Of a stretch of 64,000 nt of DNA, positions 43,890 through 53,189 are shown piece by piece (the first letter of the stretch is position 1; each line of letters begins with the position of its first letter). The DNA lies in NCBI GenBank assembly GCA_030645615.1, contig JAUSNB010000036.1, positions 117,368-181,367 of the forward strand, written 5' to 3'. Under the pieces are notes generated by a model, which did no database searches, was not told where the DNA came from, and was given only the letters and a program-made list of their open reading frames with translations. The stretch is from Actinomycetota bacterium. GTDB lineage: Bacteria; Actinomycetota; Actinomycetes; S36-B12. The position numbers and the translations under genes were made by a program.

Positions 43890-45380
43890 TCAGAGGTCGT
43901 TCCCGGCGTACGACTGGTTGAAGCTCTTATTCGTCAACGGGAAGTCGGGAACGATCGTGTCGGCGAGTGCGACGGGAAGTGCGGGCCAGTTGACGAAGGA
44001 GGGATCGACGATCTTGGCACGGGCGAGGTGGCCCGAGGCATCGAGTTCGACGCGGTGGGCGATGCGTCCGCGCCAGCCCTCGACGATGCCGAGGCCGGAT
44101 CCTGGACCGAATACTGCGGCTGGGTGCGCCTGGCCGGTGCGGCCGTCGAGTCGCTTCGTGAGGTGATTGATCACGGCGGTGGACACCTGGACCTCGCGGA
44201 CGCGGACGGCGTAGCGGCTCATGACATCGCCGGCCGATTCCTGCACCACCCGGAAGTCATCGCCGAGGTCGGCGAAGGGGTGGTCCCGGCGCGCGTCGAT
44301 GTCGATGCCGGATGCGCGGGCGACGTAGCCGAGGACTCCGAGCCGACGTGCCTGGTTCTCGGGGAGGACCGATGTGCCGATGAAGCGGTCGCGGACGGTG
44401 GCGTTGCCGATGGTGATGGCGGACAGTTCGGCGACGGTGTCGGCGATGGACTGCAGGCGTGCCGGGTCGGGCAGCGCGATGAGTTGCGTGCCGCCGATGT
44501 GGATGGCTCCTCGCAGCAAGCGGTGCCCGGTAGTGGCCTGGTTGATGCGCAGGAGGTCCTCGCGCAGGCGCAGGGCGTGGGCGTTCATGAGGCCGTAGCC
44601 GACGTCGTTGGCCAGCGCACCGATGTCGGCGACGTGGTTGTGGAGGCGTTCCAGTTCGAGCAGCAGCGCCCTGGTGGCCCGGTCGTCGTCCGTGACGGCG
44701 ATCCCGGCGGCTTCCTCGATGGCCATCGTGATGGCCAATGAGTGGCCGACGGCTGTGTCGCCGCTGATTCGCTCGGCCACCTGGATGGCGGTGCCGGGGT
44801 CGGTGCCTTCGAGGAGCTTCTCGATGCCGCGGTGCACGAACCACAGCCGGGCCTTCATGCGCAGGATGGTCTCGCCGACGACGGAGAACCGGAAGTGACC
44901 CGGTTCGATGAGGCCGGCGTGGACGGGGCCGACGGGGATCTCGTAGACCCCGTCGCCTTCGACCTCGATGAAGGGGAACGATCCGATGTCCTGGTCGAAC
45001 GCGGGGTCGGGAGTGGCATTGCTCAGCATGGGGTAGTAGCGCTTGGGCCAATGCCCGTGGCGCACGAGGCGCCGCGGCAGCGGATGCTCCAGGGGCCGGA
45101 CCCCGTACAGGTCGCGGATCTCCCGCTCGAACCGTCCGAGGGAGTAGTCCAGGCGGGCCAGGCTGGGGACCGCGGGAGCGTCCTTCGGCACGGCGAGTAC
45201 GAGCTCGCTGCGGTCGTCGGCCCGGGCGCGCAGCAGCACGTAGACGATGCGGAAGGCGTCCACGTCCTCATGGCAGGCGACCATGGCTACCTGGTAGCCG
45301 TCGTCCAGGTGGGCCTGCACGGCGTCGGGCAGATCGTCCGCGGTGACCGCGCGGGCGTGACGGTAGCCGGGCCTGGTCAA
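43890..45380 (-). CDS. HycE/HyfG-like large subunit of Ehr complex, Ni ligands absent
   Basis: 496 residues. The first 130 form a NuoC-like domain (YSLGRFEREIRDLYGVRPL, HGHWPKRYYPML); the rest is NuoD/hydrogenase-large-subunit-like (RLWFVHRGIEKLLEG, ending DFPLTNKSFNQSYAGNDL). In real group 4 hydrogenases R-x-C-G-x-C and D-P-C-x-x-C hold NiFe; here they read RISGDTAVGHS and DPSFVNWPALP, with no cysteines. So it cannot carry NiFe and belongs to energy-converting hydrogenase-related complexes, as in Rv0087. A TTG start after CAGGAGG overlaps the preceding stop. Confidence 0.88.
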   Translation of the reverse strand: MTRPGYRHARAVTADDLPDAVQAHLDDGYQVAMVACHEDVDAFRIVYVLLRARADDRSELVLAVPKDAPAVPSLARLDYSLGRFEREIRDLYGVRPLEHPLPRRLVRHGHWPKRYYPMLSNATPDPAFDQDIGSFPFIEVEGDGVYEIPVGPVHAGLIEPGHFRFSVVGETILRMKARLWFVHRGIEKLLEGTDPGTAIQVAERISGDTAVGHSLAITMAIEEAAGIAVTDDDRATRALLLELERLHNHVADIGALANDVGYGLMNAHALRLREDLLRINQATTGHRLLRGAIHIGGTQLIALPDPARLQSIADTVAELSAITIGNATVRDRFIGTSVLPENQARRLGVLGYVARASGIDIDARRDHPFADLGDDFRVVQESAGDVMSRYAVRVREVQVSTAVINHLTKRLDGRTGQAHPAAVFGPGSGLGIVEGWRGRIAHRVELDASGHLARAKIVDPSFVNWPALPVALADTIVPDFPLTNKSFNQSYAGNDL

Positions 45381-46840
45381 GATCCTCCTGCCAGCGTGGC
45401 GGCGGCTTCGGCGAGCAGGGTCGACAGAGGTCCGGCGAGGAGCCCGATGACGATGGCCGCGATGAGGGCCAGCGCGATGGGGGCGGCCGGCCCGTGCCAG
45501 GACCGGTCCCGGTCCTCGACGGCGCCGGTGGGGGCATCGTCATCGTGACCGGTGCCGAACGACATGTCGCTGGCGTGCCGGGCGATGCCGACGAACGCCA
45601 GCAGGAGCAGCGCGATGGCCACGGCCATGACCCAGCCGAGCCCGCGCTGGAACCCGGCGATGACGATGGCGACCTCGGTGAAGAACAGGACGAAGGGCGG
45701 CATGCCCAGCAGCGCCGCGGTGCCGGCGAGGAACGGGATGGCGACGCCTGGCCGGCGTGCGAGCAGGCCGCGGATCCGGCTGATCTGCGTGGTGCCCTCG
45801 ACGTTGAGAATGCGGCCGGAGACGACGAAGGAGCTGGACTTGGCCAGGCCGTGGCCGAGCATGTGCAGCAGGGCGGCGGAGATCGCGAGCGGACCGCCGA
45901 TCGCGGCGGCGAGGGCGATGATGCCCATGTGCTCGATGCTGGAGTAGGCGAGCATGCGCTTGAGGTCGCGCTGGCGCAGGATGAGGGCGCCGGCCTCGGC
46001 GATGGACAGCAGCCCGCCGGCGATGAGCAGGCCGCGCATGAGCTCGGGCCCGATCATGGCGTCGGTGATGGCCTGGATGCGCAGGATGCCGTAGAACGCG
46101 ACAGCAAGCAGCACCCCGGACATGAGCCCGGACACGGCGGCGGGGGCCTGGCTGTGCGCGTCGGGCAGCCAGCTGTGCATGGGGGCGAGGCCGGCCTTGG
46201 TGGCGAAGCCGAGCAGGGTCAGCCCGGCGGCGATCTTGACGAGGCCGGGGTCGAGGTCGATGCCGCCCAGGGCCAGGGACGCCCAGGACAAGGTGGGCTG
46301 GCCGGCCTGGACGGTGGCCGCGTAGAGAAGGACGATGCCGAGCAGGGCGATGGCGACTCCGACGGATCCGAGGACGACGTACTTCCATGCGGCCTCGAGC
46401 GACCCGCGGGTGCGGTAGTGGCCCACGAGGAATGCGGTGGTGATGGTGGTCGCCTCGAGGGCCACCCACAAGATGCCGAGGTTGTCGGCGAGGACGGCCA
46501 GCGTCATGGCGAACAGGAACGCGACGATGAGGGTGGGGTAGGCGAAGGCGTCGGCGCGGGTGGAGCCCCTCGGCGCGAGGCTTCCCCAGGTGGCGGTCAC
46601 GCCGACCGCTCCCACGACGATGAGCATGAACGCGGTGAGGGCGTCTGCCCGCAGCAGTCCGCCCATCGCGGTGAGCGGGCCGTCGGACATCACGGCGGCC
46701 GCGATGGCCAGCCCGCTCGCGAGGATGCCGGTGCCGGCGAGCAGCCCGGCCACTCGGTTGAGCCACGCGCGCCTGAGCAGGATGGTGGACACGGCCAGCA
46801 CCAGGCAGGCGGCGAGGGGGCTGATGAGCAGGACGGCCAT
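45377..46840 (-). CDS. HycQ/HyfF-like antiporter-type membrane subunit
   Basis: 487 residues with about 14 membrane helices. It belongs to the NuoL/M/N and Mrp antiporter family: TKAGLAPMHSWLPDAHSQAP and RMLAYSSIEHMGIIALAAA are the conserved helices 7 and 8 with the pumping Lys and Glu/Asp residues, and VALEATTITTAFLVGH gives the helix 5 Glu. It should move protons or Na+ in the Ehr complex. Start ATG shares one base with the stop of the HycP-like gene; the 3' end overlaps the HycE-like TTG start. Equivalent to Rv0086. Confidence 0.9.
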   Translation of the reverse strand: MAVLLISPLAACLVLAVSTILLRRAWLNRVAGLLAGTGILASGLAIAAAVMSDGPLTAMGGLLRADALTAFMLIVVGAVGVTATWGSLAPRGSTRADAFAYPTLIVAFLFAMTLAVLADNLGILWVALEATTITTAFLVGHYRTRGSLEAAWKYVVLGSVGVAIALLGIVLLYAATVQAGQPTLSWASLALGGIDLDPGLVKIAAGLTLLGFATKAGLAPMHSWLPDAHSQAPAAVSGLMSGVLLAVAFYGILRIQAITDAMIGPELMRGLLIAGGLLSIAEAGALILRQRDLKRMLAYSSIEHMGIIALAAAIGGPLAISAALLHMLGHGLAKSSSFVVSGRILNVEGTTQISRIRGLLARRPGVAIPFLAGTAALLGMPPFVLFFTEVAIVIAGFQRGLGWVMAVAIALLLLAFVGIARHASDMSFGTGHDDDAPTGAVEDRDRSWHGPAAPIALALIAAIVIGLLAGPLSTLLAEAAATLAGGS

Positions 46841-47490
46841 CAGTCGTGCAGCTCGGTAAGGTCGTCGAGGTCGGCGTAGCCGTACTCGTCGCGGATGCGG
46901 CCGGTGAGGACGTACAGGATGAGGATGACGAGGAGCACGTCGAGGAAGACGCCGAGCTCGACGATGATCGGGACGCCGCCGGAGGACAGGAAGGCGACGG
47001 TGGCGGTGCCGTTGTCGATGACGAGGAACCCGATCAGCTGGGCGATGGCGTGCCGGCCGGTGACCAGAAGCAGGAACCCGTAGAGGACCAGGGCGATGCC
47101 GACGGGGATCGCCTGGATGGCGGGTCCGGTCCCCAGGACGGCCAGCGGTGCACTGATGGCGTAGGCCAGCGCGGTCAGTGCGGCGACGGCGATCAGCGAG
47201 GTCGCGGTGTTGATGAGCGGGGCGCCGCCGTACTCCCCGCGTCCAGCGCGGGCGAGGGCCAAGGGGATGACGATGGACTTGAACAGCAGCACCAGCAGCG
47301 CCACGCCCAGCAGTTCCAGGCTGCCCTCGCTGATCGCGATGACGGCGACGAGGCCGGCCAGGGCGAGGCCCTGCAGGGCGAGCAGGGGCAGGGCGGTCAC
47401 CTGGGCGCGGCGCCAGACGAGCAGGACGGCGGAGAGCAGCAGCAGCGCCGAGCAGATGCCGAGTGCCTGGGCCAGGACCGCGTCGCTCAT
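46840..47490 (-). CDS. HycP/HyfE-like membrane subunit
   Basis: 216 residues, seven predicted helices, with the conserved FKSIVIPLALARAGR and LLVTGRHAIAQLIGFLVIDNG of the HyfE family, which resemble fused NuoK plus an extra domain. It forms part of the ion channel of Ehr and Hyf complexes. The start is ATG 47490; an upstream frame overlaps HycD-like sequence and is a shadow. It is 2 bases from the HycD-like stop and shares a base with the next gene. Equivalent to Rv0085. Confidence 0.88.
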   Translation of the reverse strand: MSDAVLAQALGICSALLLLSAVLLVWRRAQVTALPLLALQGLALAGLVAVIAISEGSLELLGVALLVLLFKSIVIPLALARAGRGEYGGAPLINTATSLIAVAALTALAYAISAPLAVLGTGPAIQAIPVGIALVLYGFLLLVTGRHAIAQLIGFLVIDNGTATVAFLSSGGVPIIVELGVFLDVLLVILILYVLTGRIRDEYGYADLDDLTELHD

Positions 47491-47492
47491 GG

Positions 47493-48446
47493 CTAGGCCT
47501 GCACCGTCAGGTAGGACGCGGTGACGGCCAGCAGCGCGAGGACGAAGGAGCCGGCGAGCAGTTCTGGCACGCGGAACAGGCGCAGCTTGGCGAGGAACAC
47601 CTCGACGGTGGCCAGCACCGCGCCGAGTATTGCCAGCTTGATCGTCACGGCTACCACGCCGATGAGAAGGGTGAGGGGCGTGATCTCGGTCGCCAGGCCC
47701 CACGGAAGGACCAGGGCGCCGATCAGGCCGAGGAGGGCCGCCAGCCGCAGCCACGAGCCGAGCTCCAGCCACGCGAGGTCACGGCCCGAGCTCTCCAGGG
47801 TCATTGCCTCGTGGACCATCGTCAGCTCGAGGTGCGTGGAGGGGTTGTCGACCGGCATCCGGCTGGTCTCGGCGATGACCGCGATGGCCAGGGCGACCAG
47901 GGCGAGCAGGCTGACGGGGGCCGCGATGCTTGCGGGGGATTGCATGCGGGAGTCGACGATCTGGGACAGGGCGGAGGACCCGATGGGGACCGACAGGGCG
48001 TAGATCGCCACCAGCACCGTGGGCTCGACGAGTGCCGCGATCGTCATGTGCCGGCTGGAGCCCATGCCGCCGAATGCGGATCCCGCGTCCAGTCCGACGA
48101 GGGCCAGGGCCACGGTGCCGATGAGCAGGACGCCGACGACGACGAAGAGGTCGTCGGGGATCAGCGGGAAGGCGACGGTGCCGACTAGCGGGATCAGGGC
48201 GCACAGGACCAGGCTCGAGGCGACCAGCACGACCGGCCCGGTTGCCTGGACCCAGCTGGTGCCTGGTGCCTTGAGCACCTCCTTGGCCAGGAGCTTGCGC
48301 ACGTCGCGCCACGGCTGGGCGATGCCGGCGCCCGCGCGTCCCTCGAGCCGGCTGCGCACCTGGCGCATGAGCCCGATGAGCAGCGGGGTCAGGACGACCA
48401 TGACGACCACCTGGGTGACGGCGAGCACGGCCGCGTCGAGCCTCAC
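47493..48446 (-). CDS. HycD/HyfC-like (NuoH-type) membrane subunit
   Basis: 317 residues with eight predicted helices. RAGAGIAQPWRDVRKLLAKE and IAETSRMPVDNPSTHLELTM are the NuoH/HyfC signatures; the second contains the acidic loop that couples redox to ion movement. It connects the soluble arm (NuoB- and NuoD-like subunits) to the antiporter arm. The GTG start overlaps the HyfB-like stop (GTGA). Equivalent to Rv0084. Confidence 0.92.
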   Translation of the reverse strand: MRLDAAVLAVTQVVVMVVLTPLLIGLMRQVRSRLEGRAGAGIAQPWRDVRKLLAKEVLKAPGTSWVQATGPVVLVASSLVLCALIPLVGTVAFPLIPDDLFVVVGVLLIGTVALALVGLDAGSAFGGMGSSRHMTIAALVEPTVLVAIYALSVPIGSSALSQIVDSRMQSPASIAAPVSLLALVALAIAVIAETSRMPVDNPSTHLELTMVHEAMTLESSGRDLAWLELGSWLRLAALLGLIGALVLPWGLATEITPLTLLIGVVAVTIKLAILGAVLATVEVFLAKLRLFRVPELLAGSFVLALLAVTASYLTVQA

Positions 48447-50434
48447 AGCGTCACCACCACGAGGACGACCAGGAAGGCGATGAACGAGTAGGCAAGGTAG
48501 AAGTGGATCTTGCCGTTCTGCAGCCGTCTGCCGGCCGTGGTCATCCGGTCGACCAGGCCGATCGCGGGCAGGTACAGGCGGGTCTCGAAGACGTCGGACA
48601 GCCGCTGGCGGTACTGGATCCGCTCGACGAGGTACCGCGCCTCGGAGGAGTGGGTGACGATGACGTCTCGCTCAGGGCGCAGGGAGTCATCGAAGATGCG
48701 GGCGAGCGGCTCGGCGTAGGACGTGGCCGTGTACTGCATGCGCGGGCTCACGCGGACCCCGCCGCACCCCCAGGCAAGGTCGACCTCGCGCCGCGGCCGG
48801 CGGCGGGCGTAGCGCAGGGAGACCATGAGCACGGGGACGGCCAGCGCCGCCGCCAGGATGGCCAGCCACGCCGGGTCGAGGAGCGCGCCGACGGCGGGCA
48901 AGTCGATCCCGAGCAGTCCCGTGGACCCGATGCCGACGAGCCCGGCCGCGTCGGCCACCGCCCGCGCGGCCAGGCCGGGCGCCAAGCCGAGCGCGATGAC
49001 CAGCATGGCGGCCGCGGCCATTGCCATGCGCATGGTCAGGGGACTCTCGCGGGCCTGCTCGGCTCCCTGGCTGCGCGGCCGGGCGAGGAAGGCGATGCCG
49101 TACGCCTTGACGAAGGTCATCAGGGCCAGGCCGGCGGTGAGTGCCACCGCGCCGACCGTCAGGGGCATGACGATCGCGAGGATCCGGTCCGACGCGCTGG
49201 CGCCGTGGATGAGCGCCTGCAGAAGGACCCATTCCGCGACGAAGCCGACGGTGAGCGGCAGAGCCGCGGCGCCCAGTGCCCCGATCCCGAACGCGGCCGC
49301 GGTCAGCGGCATTCGCGAACCCAGGCCGCCGAGCCGGTCGAGGTCGCGCTCCCCGGTTGCTCGCAGGATGGACCCGGCCCCGAGGAACAAGGTCGTCTTG
49401 AAAGCCGCATGCGCCATCACCAGGAGCAGGCAGGCGGCCAGCGCCACGTCCGCGACCCCGGTCGTCCCGTTCGAGCGCAGCAGGACGGCGGACCCGATCG
49501 CGAGGAGCATCAGGCCCACGTTCTCCGTGGTGGAGTAGGCGAGGAGCCTCTTCAGGTCGCTGGCGACGGATGCCTGCAGGATTCCGTAGACGGCGGAGAC
49601 AAGTCCGAGGCCCAGGATGAGCAGGCCCCACCATGTGGCGCCGCCTACCAGGAACCGGGTCACCACCAGGATCACCCCGTACACGCCCAGCTTGACCATG
49701 GCCGCGCTCATCAGCGCCGACACATGGCTCGGCGCCTCGGGATGCGCCCGGGGCAGCCACACGTGCAGGGGGACGACCCCGGCCTTGGCGGCGAAGCCCA
49801 GCACGAGGCAGACGAAGGCGACGTTCGCCTCGGTTGAGTCCCCTGCCGTGACGGCCAGGGCGGTGAACTGGGTGCTGCCGGCCTGCGCGGCGAGGATCCC
49901 GAAGCCCGCGAGGAGCAGGAAGAAGCTCACCTGCGTCATGCCTGCGTACCAGATGGCGGCCGGGCGGACGGTGGCCCGCTGGGCGTGCTCGGTCAGCACC
50001 AGGGCCGTCGACGCGACCGCCATCAGCTCCCAGAACAGCAGGAACGACACGACATCGGCGGCGGCCGCGACGAGCTGCATCGACGCCAGGAACACCGCCA
50101 ACGCCATCCACGATGACCGGGACGCCGACGGCCCGTGGACGTATCCGATGGCGTAGACCGCGGCGATGGCACCGACGATGCCGATGACCAGCATGAAGAA
50201 GCCACCCAGGGCCGTGGGGGAGAGCAGGAGCGGGCCGATGGGCAGCGCGACGGGCATCTCCACCACGCCCTGGCTGCCGCCGAGCGCCAGGAGTCCGGTG
50301 ACGGCGCCCGCCACGCCTATCCCCGCGATGGCAGGACCGGCCGCCCGGGCACGGTAGCGGGCGGGCACCACGGCGGCGAGCACGACGGCCGCGGCCATCA
50401 GCCCGGCCTGGGCCAGCAGGCCCGCCGCGATCAC
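48443..50434 (-). CDS. HyfB-like (NuoL-type) proton-pumping subunit
   Basis: 663 residues with about 15 helices, the largest antiporter-like subunit. FAAKAGVVPLHVWLPRAHPE and LKRLLAYSTTENVGLMLLA contain the conserved pump residues, and FWELMAVASTALVL gives the helix 5 Glu. The end (KIHFYLAYSFIAFLVVLVVV) is a final helix like NuoL's anchor. It matches Rv0083. The GTG start overlaps the stop of the Fe-S subunit gene. Two antiporter-like subunits (this and the HycQ-like one) imply at least two ion paths. Confidence 0.92.
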   Translation of the reverse strand: MIAAGLLAQAGLMAAAVVLAAVVPARYRARAAGPAIAGIGVAGAVTGLLALGGSQGVVEMPVALPIGPLLLSPTALGGFFMLVIGIVGAIAAVYAIGYVHGPSASRSSWMALAVFLASMQLVAAAADVVSFLLFWELMAVASTALVLTEHAQRATVRPAAIWYAGMTQVSFFLLLAGFGILAAQAGSTQFTALAVTAGDSTEANVAFVCLVLGFAAKAGVVPLHVWLPRAHPEAPSHVSALMSAAMVKLGVYGVILVVTRFLVGGATWWGLLILGLGLVSAVYGILQASVASDLKRLLAYSTTENVGLMLLAIGSAVLLRSNGTTGVADVALAACLLLVMAHAAFKTTLFLGAGSILRATGERDLDRLGGLGSRMPLTAAAFGIGALGAAALPLTVGFVAEWVLLQALIHGASASDRILAIVMPLTVGAVALTAGLALMTFVKAYGIAFLARPRSQGAEQARESPLTMRMAMAAAAMLVIALGLAPGLAARAVADAAGLVGIGSTGLLGIDLPAVGALLDPAWLAILAAALAVPVLMVSLRYARRRPRREVDLAWGCGGVRVSPRMQYTATSYAEPLARIFDDSLRPERDVIVTHSSEARYLVERIQYRQRLSDVFETRLYLPAIGLVDRMTTAGRRLQNGKIHFYLAYSFIAFLVVLVVVTL

Positions 50435-50919
50435 CGGCCGGTCACCCGTCGCAGGGCCGACACGATCGCCTCCGGCTCAGGGGGGCAGCCGGGGATCTCC
50501 AGGTCGACGTCCACGACGTCGGTGACTGCGCCCACCACGCCGTAGGCCCCGGTGAACATCCCGCCGTTGCGGGCGCAGTCGCCCAAGGCGATCACCAGCC
50601 GTGGCCGCGGCGTGGCGTCGATCGTTCGCCTGAGCGGGTCGAGCATGTTCCGGGTGACGACGCCGGTGGCCAGGACCACGTCGGCATGACGGGGCGAGGC
50701 GACCAGGCGTGCTCCGTATCGTTCGACGTCGTACACGGGGCCGAACGCATTGGCGATCTCGATCTCGCACCCGTTGCAGGACCCGCAGTCGACGTGCCGG
50801 ATCTGCACCGACCCGGCCAGCTCAGCGGGCCGAGCGGGCAGCGGCTCGGGTGGCGGGGGAGCCGGCTCGGCGACGCGGCCTGTCTTCGTGATCAGCCGCA
50901 GAGCCCTTCGAAAGGTCAT
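50431..50919 (-). CDS. HyfI/NuoB-like Fe-S subunit
   Basis: 162 residues with a Pro-rich insertion (residues 19-35). HVDCGSCNGCEIEIANAFGP and, later, LGDCARNGGMF and IPGCPPEPEAI supply the Cys ligands of the proximal N2-type [4Fe-4S] cluster. It is the small electron-transfer subunit at the quinone or substrate site of the Ehr complex. No separate ferredoxin-type (HyfH/NuoI) gene is present, as in Rv0082-like complexes where extra clusters are partly lost. The next upstream gene, SulP, ends 111 bases away; that gap shows no ORF. Confidence 0.9.
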   Translation of the reverse strand: MTFRRALRLITKTGRVAEPAPPPPEPLPARPAELAGSVQIRHVDCGSCNGCEIEIANAFGPVYDVERYGARLVASPRHADVVLATGVVTRNMLDPLRRTIDATPRPRLVIALGDCARNGGMFTGAYGVVGAVTDVVDVDLEIPGCPPEPEAIVSALRRVTGR

Positions 50920-51030
50920 GCCGGCCGCCGTGCCTGCGGATCAAGGCCCGCTGGGCCGGGCCCGGCCTCGTGCTGCTGGATGACGGGTTCGCGACCCAGG
51001 AAGGTGCGTGGCATCACGGGGCCTGTCCGA

Positions 51031-52755
51031 TCAGGTCGTGGGGTCGGCATGGGTGTGCGTCTTGTGCACGTGCGACCGTGCGTGCGCGATGGCGTCGGGC
51101 GTGTTCGTGAAGATGTGCCTCTCGTGGGCCAGGTGGTCGTAGACGCCGAGGACCTGGAACACGTTCTCGTGGTCCGGGCGGATGCCGGACAGGAGCACGG
51201 TGATGCCGCGGTCCTCGAGGGACTTGATGGTGTCGCCGAGCACCATCGCCCCGGTCGCGTCCAGGGTCTGGATGCGGGACAGCCGAAGGATCACGACGCG
51301 GACCTCGCTGACCTCGGCCACCTCAAGCAGGAATCGGTGCGCCGCCCCGAAGAAGAGGGGCCCGTCAAGGCGGTAAGCGACCACGTGCTCCTTGAGCAGC
51401 GCCTGCTCCTCCTCGGTGTGGTCGGTCAGGTCCAGGGGCATCTCGTCCACCCGCGCGGACCTCGACACCTGCCGCAGCGCATACAGGGCCGCGACGACCA
51501 GCCCGACGACGACGGCGGTGACGAGGTCGAGGGCGATCGTGGCGAGCGCGGTGGCGACGAGGACCAGCGCATCGCCGCGGGTCGCCCTGAGCAGGGCGCG
51601 CAGGCTGGAGATCTCGACCATCTGCACGACGGTCGCCAGGAGGACCCCGGCCAGGGCGGCCAGCGGGATGTACGAGACCCACCGGGAAGCGACGAGGATC
51701 ACCAGCAGCAGGGCCACCGACTGCGTGATAGCCCCCAGCCGCGAACGGGCGCCGCTGCGCACGTTGACGGCGGTGCGCGCGATGGCCGCCGTCGCGGGAA
51801 CGCCGCCGAAGATTGGAGCCGCCAGGTTCGCCATCCCCTGGCCGAAGAGCTCGCGGTTGGGGTCGTGCCGCTCGCCGACGCTCATCGCGTCGGCGACGGT
51901 CGCGGAGAGCAGGCTCTCCAGGGCGGCCAGGGCGGCAACGGCCACGGCCGGCACCATCAACGTGGTCAGCTGATCCCAGGGAATCTCCGGCAGCGCCGGG
52001 CTGGGAAGCCCGGTCGGGATCGCTCCGATCGTCGCGACGTCGATCCCGCGCCATGCGACGGCCAGGGTGGTGATCGCCACGGCGATCAGGGACATCGGCA
52101 ACCCGGGGCGGTACCGGACGGTGAGGAGCATGGCGCCGGCGACGAAGAGCGTCACCGCAATGGAAGCGAAGTCCGGGGATGCGATCCATTCGCGCAGTGC
52201 GTTGAAGGCGACGACGAGGACCTTCTCTCCCTCGGCGGTCACGCCGAGGGCGGCGGGCACCTGCTGCAGGCCGATGATCACCGCGATCCCGAGAGTGAAC
52301 CCCTCAACCACCGGCAGCGGGATGTACTGCATGTACCGGCCGGCCCCGACGAACGCAAGGATGATGAGGAAGAGCCCGGCCATCATCCCGACCACCAGGA
52401 CGCCGGGCGCTCCGAACTGGGCGACGATGGGCAGCAGCACCACGGTCATGGCACCGGTAGGACCGCTGACCTGGAGGTTGCTGCCGCCGAACACCGCCGC
52501 CACGATGCCCGCGACGATGGCGGTGACCAGCCCGGCCGCGGCTCCCATCCCCGAGGCGACGCCGAAGGCCAGGGCCAGCGGCAGGGCCACGAAGGCCACG
52601 GTGATCCCGGCGATCACGTCGCGCTTGGGGTCGCGGCGCATCGCGGTGAAGTCGGCACGCTGGGGCAGCAGAGCGCGCGTGCTGGACAGGCCCCAACGGG
52701 CGGCCGCTGCGAGGCTCCAGGAGTCCCCGCCGGAGGTGGGCCGTTGGGAGGTCAC
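51031..52755 (-). CDS. SulP-family anion transporter with STAS domain
   Basis: 574 residues. Residues 40-430 form the SulP membrane core (PKRDVIAGITVAFVALPLAL, QVSGPTGAMTVVLLPIV, VVEGFTLGIAVIIGLQQVP); residues 455-560 are a STAS domain (VRVVILRLSRIQTLDATGA, DRGITVLLSGIRPDHENVF). SulP proteins move sulfate or bicarbonate; the BicA-like branch is Na+/HCO3-. The GTG start overlaps the ArsR stop, so it sits between regulator and Ehr genes in one operon, a position where Rv0081-0087 has no transporter. Substrate is open. Confidence 0.9.
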   Translation of the reverse strand: MTSQRPTSGGDSWSLAAAARWGLSSTRALLPQRADFTAMRRDPKRDVIAGITVAFVALPLALAFGVASGMGAAAGLVTAIVAGIVAAVFGGSNLQVSGPTGAMTVVLLPIVAQFGAPGVLVVGMMAGLFLIILAFVGAGRYMQYIPLPVVEGFTLGIAVIIGLQQVPAALGVTAEGEKVLVVAFNALREWIASPDFASIAVTLFVAGAMLLTVRYRPGLPMSLIAVAITTLAVAWRGIDVATIGAIPTGLPSPALPEIPWDQLTTLMVPAVAVAALAALESLLSATVADAMSVGERHDPNRELFGQGMANLAAPIFGGVPATAAIARTAVNVRSGARSRLGAITQSVALLLVILVASRWVSYIPLAALAGVLLATVVQMVEISSLRALLRATRGDALVLVATALATIALDLVTAVVVGLVVAALYALRQVSRSARVDEMPLDLTDHTEEEQALLKEHVVAYRLDGPLFFGAAHRFLLEVAEVSEVRVVILRLSRIQTLDATGAMVLGDTIKSLEDRGITVLLSGIRPDHENVFQVLGVYDHLAHERHIFTNTPDAIAHARSHVHKTHTHADPTT

Positions 52756-53093
52756 GACACCCCCCTCCGGCGGGAGCTCAGTTCCCTCTTCAGGACGTCG
52801 TTGTCCCGGATGACGTCCAGGAGGATGGCCCGCGCGGCGAGCAGGAGGTCACGGATCTCGGGGGCCGAGATGGAGTAGAACACCTGCCCGTCTCGCCGGG
52901 TCTGGGCGATCAACCCGGTGCGCCGCAGCAGGGACAGCTGGTGGGAGAGGTTGCTGGGCTCGATGTCGATCTCGCTCAGCAGTTCGTGGACGGCGTACTC
53001 CCGATCGCACAGCAGCTCCAGCACGCGGATTCGGGCAGGGTGCCCGAGGGTGCGGAAGAAGTCCGCCTTGGCCTCATACAGAGGTCTCGCCAC
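52752..53093 (-). CDS. ArsR-family regulator (Rv0081-like)
   Basis: 113 residues from GTG 53093, preceded by GGGAGG; a TTG at 53105 is less likely. The winged helix (LGHPARIRVLELL, EIDIEPSNLSHQLSLLRRTG) is clear, the wing is RRDGQVFYSIS. It lacks a C-x-C metal motif (only one Cys, in ELLCDRE), so sensing is probably not via metal thiolates. Its counterpart in mycobacteria, Rv0081, is a hypoxia regulon hub and represses its own hyc-like operon. Being first in the operon, autoregulation is likely. Confidence 0.87.
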   Translation of the reverse strand: MARPLYEAKADFFRTLGHPARIRVLELLCDREYAVHELLSEIDIEPSNLSHQLSLLRRTGLIAQTRRDGQVFYSISAPEIRDLLLAARAILLDVIRDNDVLKRELSSRRRGVS

Positions 53094-53189
53094 CGTGCCT
53101 CCCAACGACTGCGGCGACTTTAGCAGGTGAACACTTCTTCAAGTCATGGACTGCGCTTGGCTACGAAAGCGGGCGTGACAGACAGCGGG

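Noticed and set aside
43890..45380. Annotation as a [NiFe] hydrogenase large subunit
   Set aside because: Both Cys pairs that bind Ni are replaced (RISGDTAVGHS and DPSFVNWPALP), so hydrogenase activity is not supported.
45494..46879. 461-residue open frame opposite the HycQ-like gene
   Set aside because: Composition is Gly/Asp/Glu/Gln-rich with no motif, and the opposite strand encodes a clear 14-helix antiporter-type protein; this is a high-GC antisense artefact.
50686..52878. 730-residue plus-strand frame opposite SulP
   Set aside because: No recognisable domain and low-complexity acidic sequence; the minus strand has an intact SulP-STAS gene.
53110..53150. TGAA-n6-TTCA as an ArsR operator
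   Set aside because: The arms are only four bases and the surrounding sequence is not symmetric; no solid evidence.
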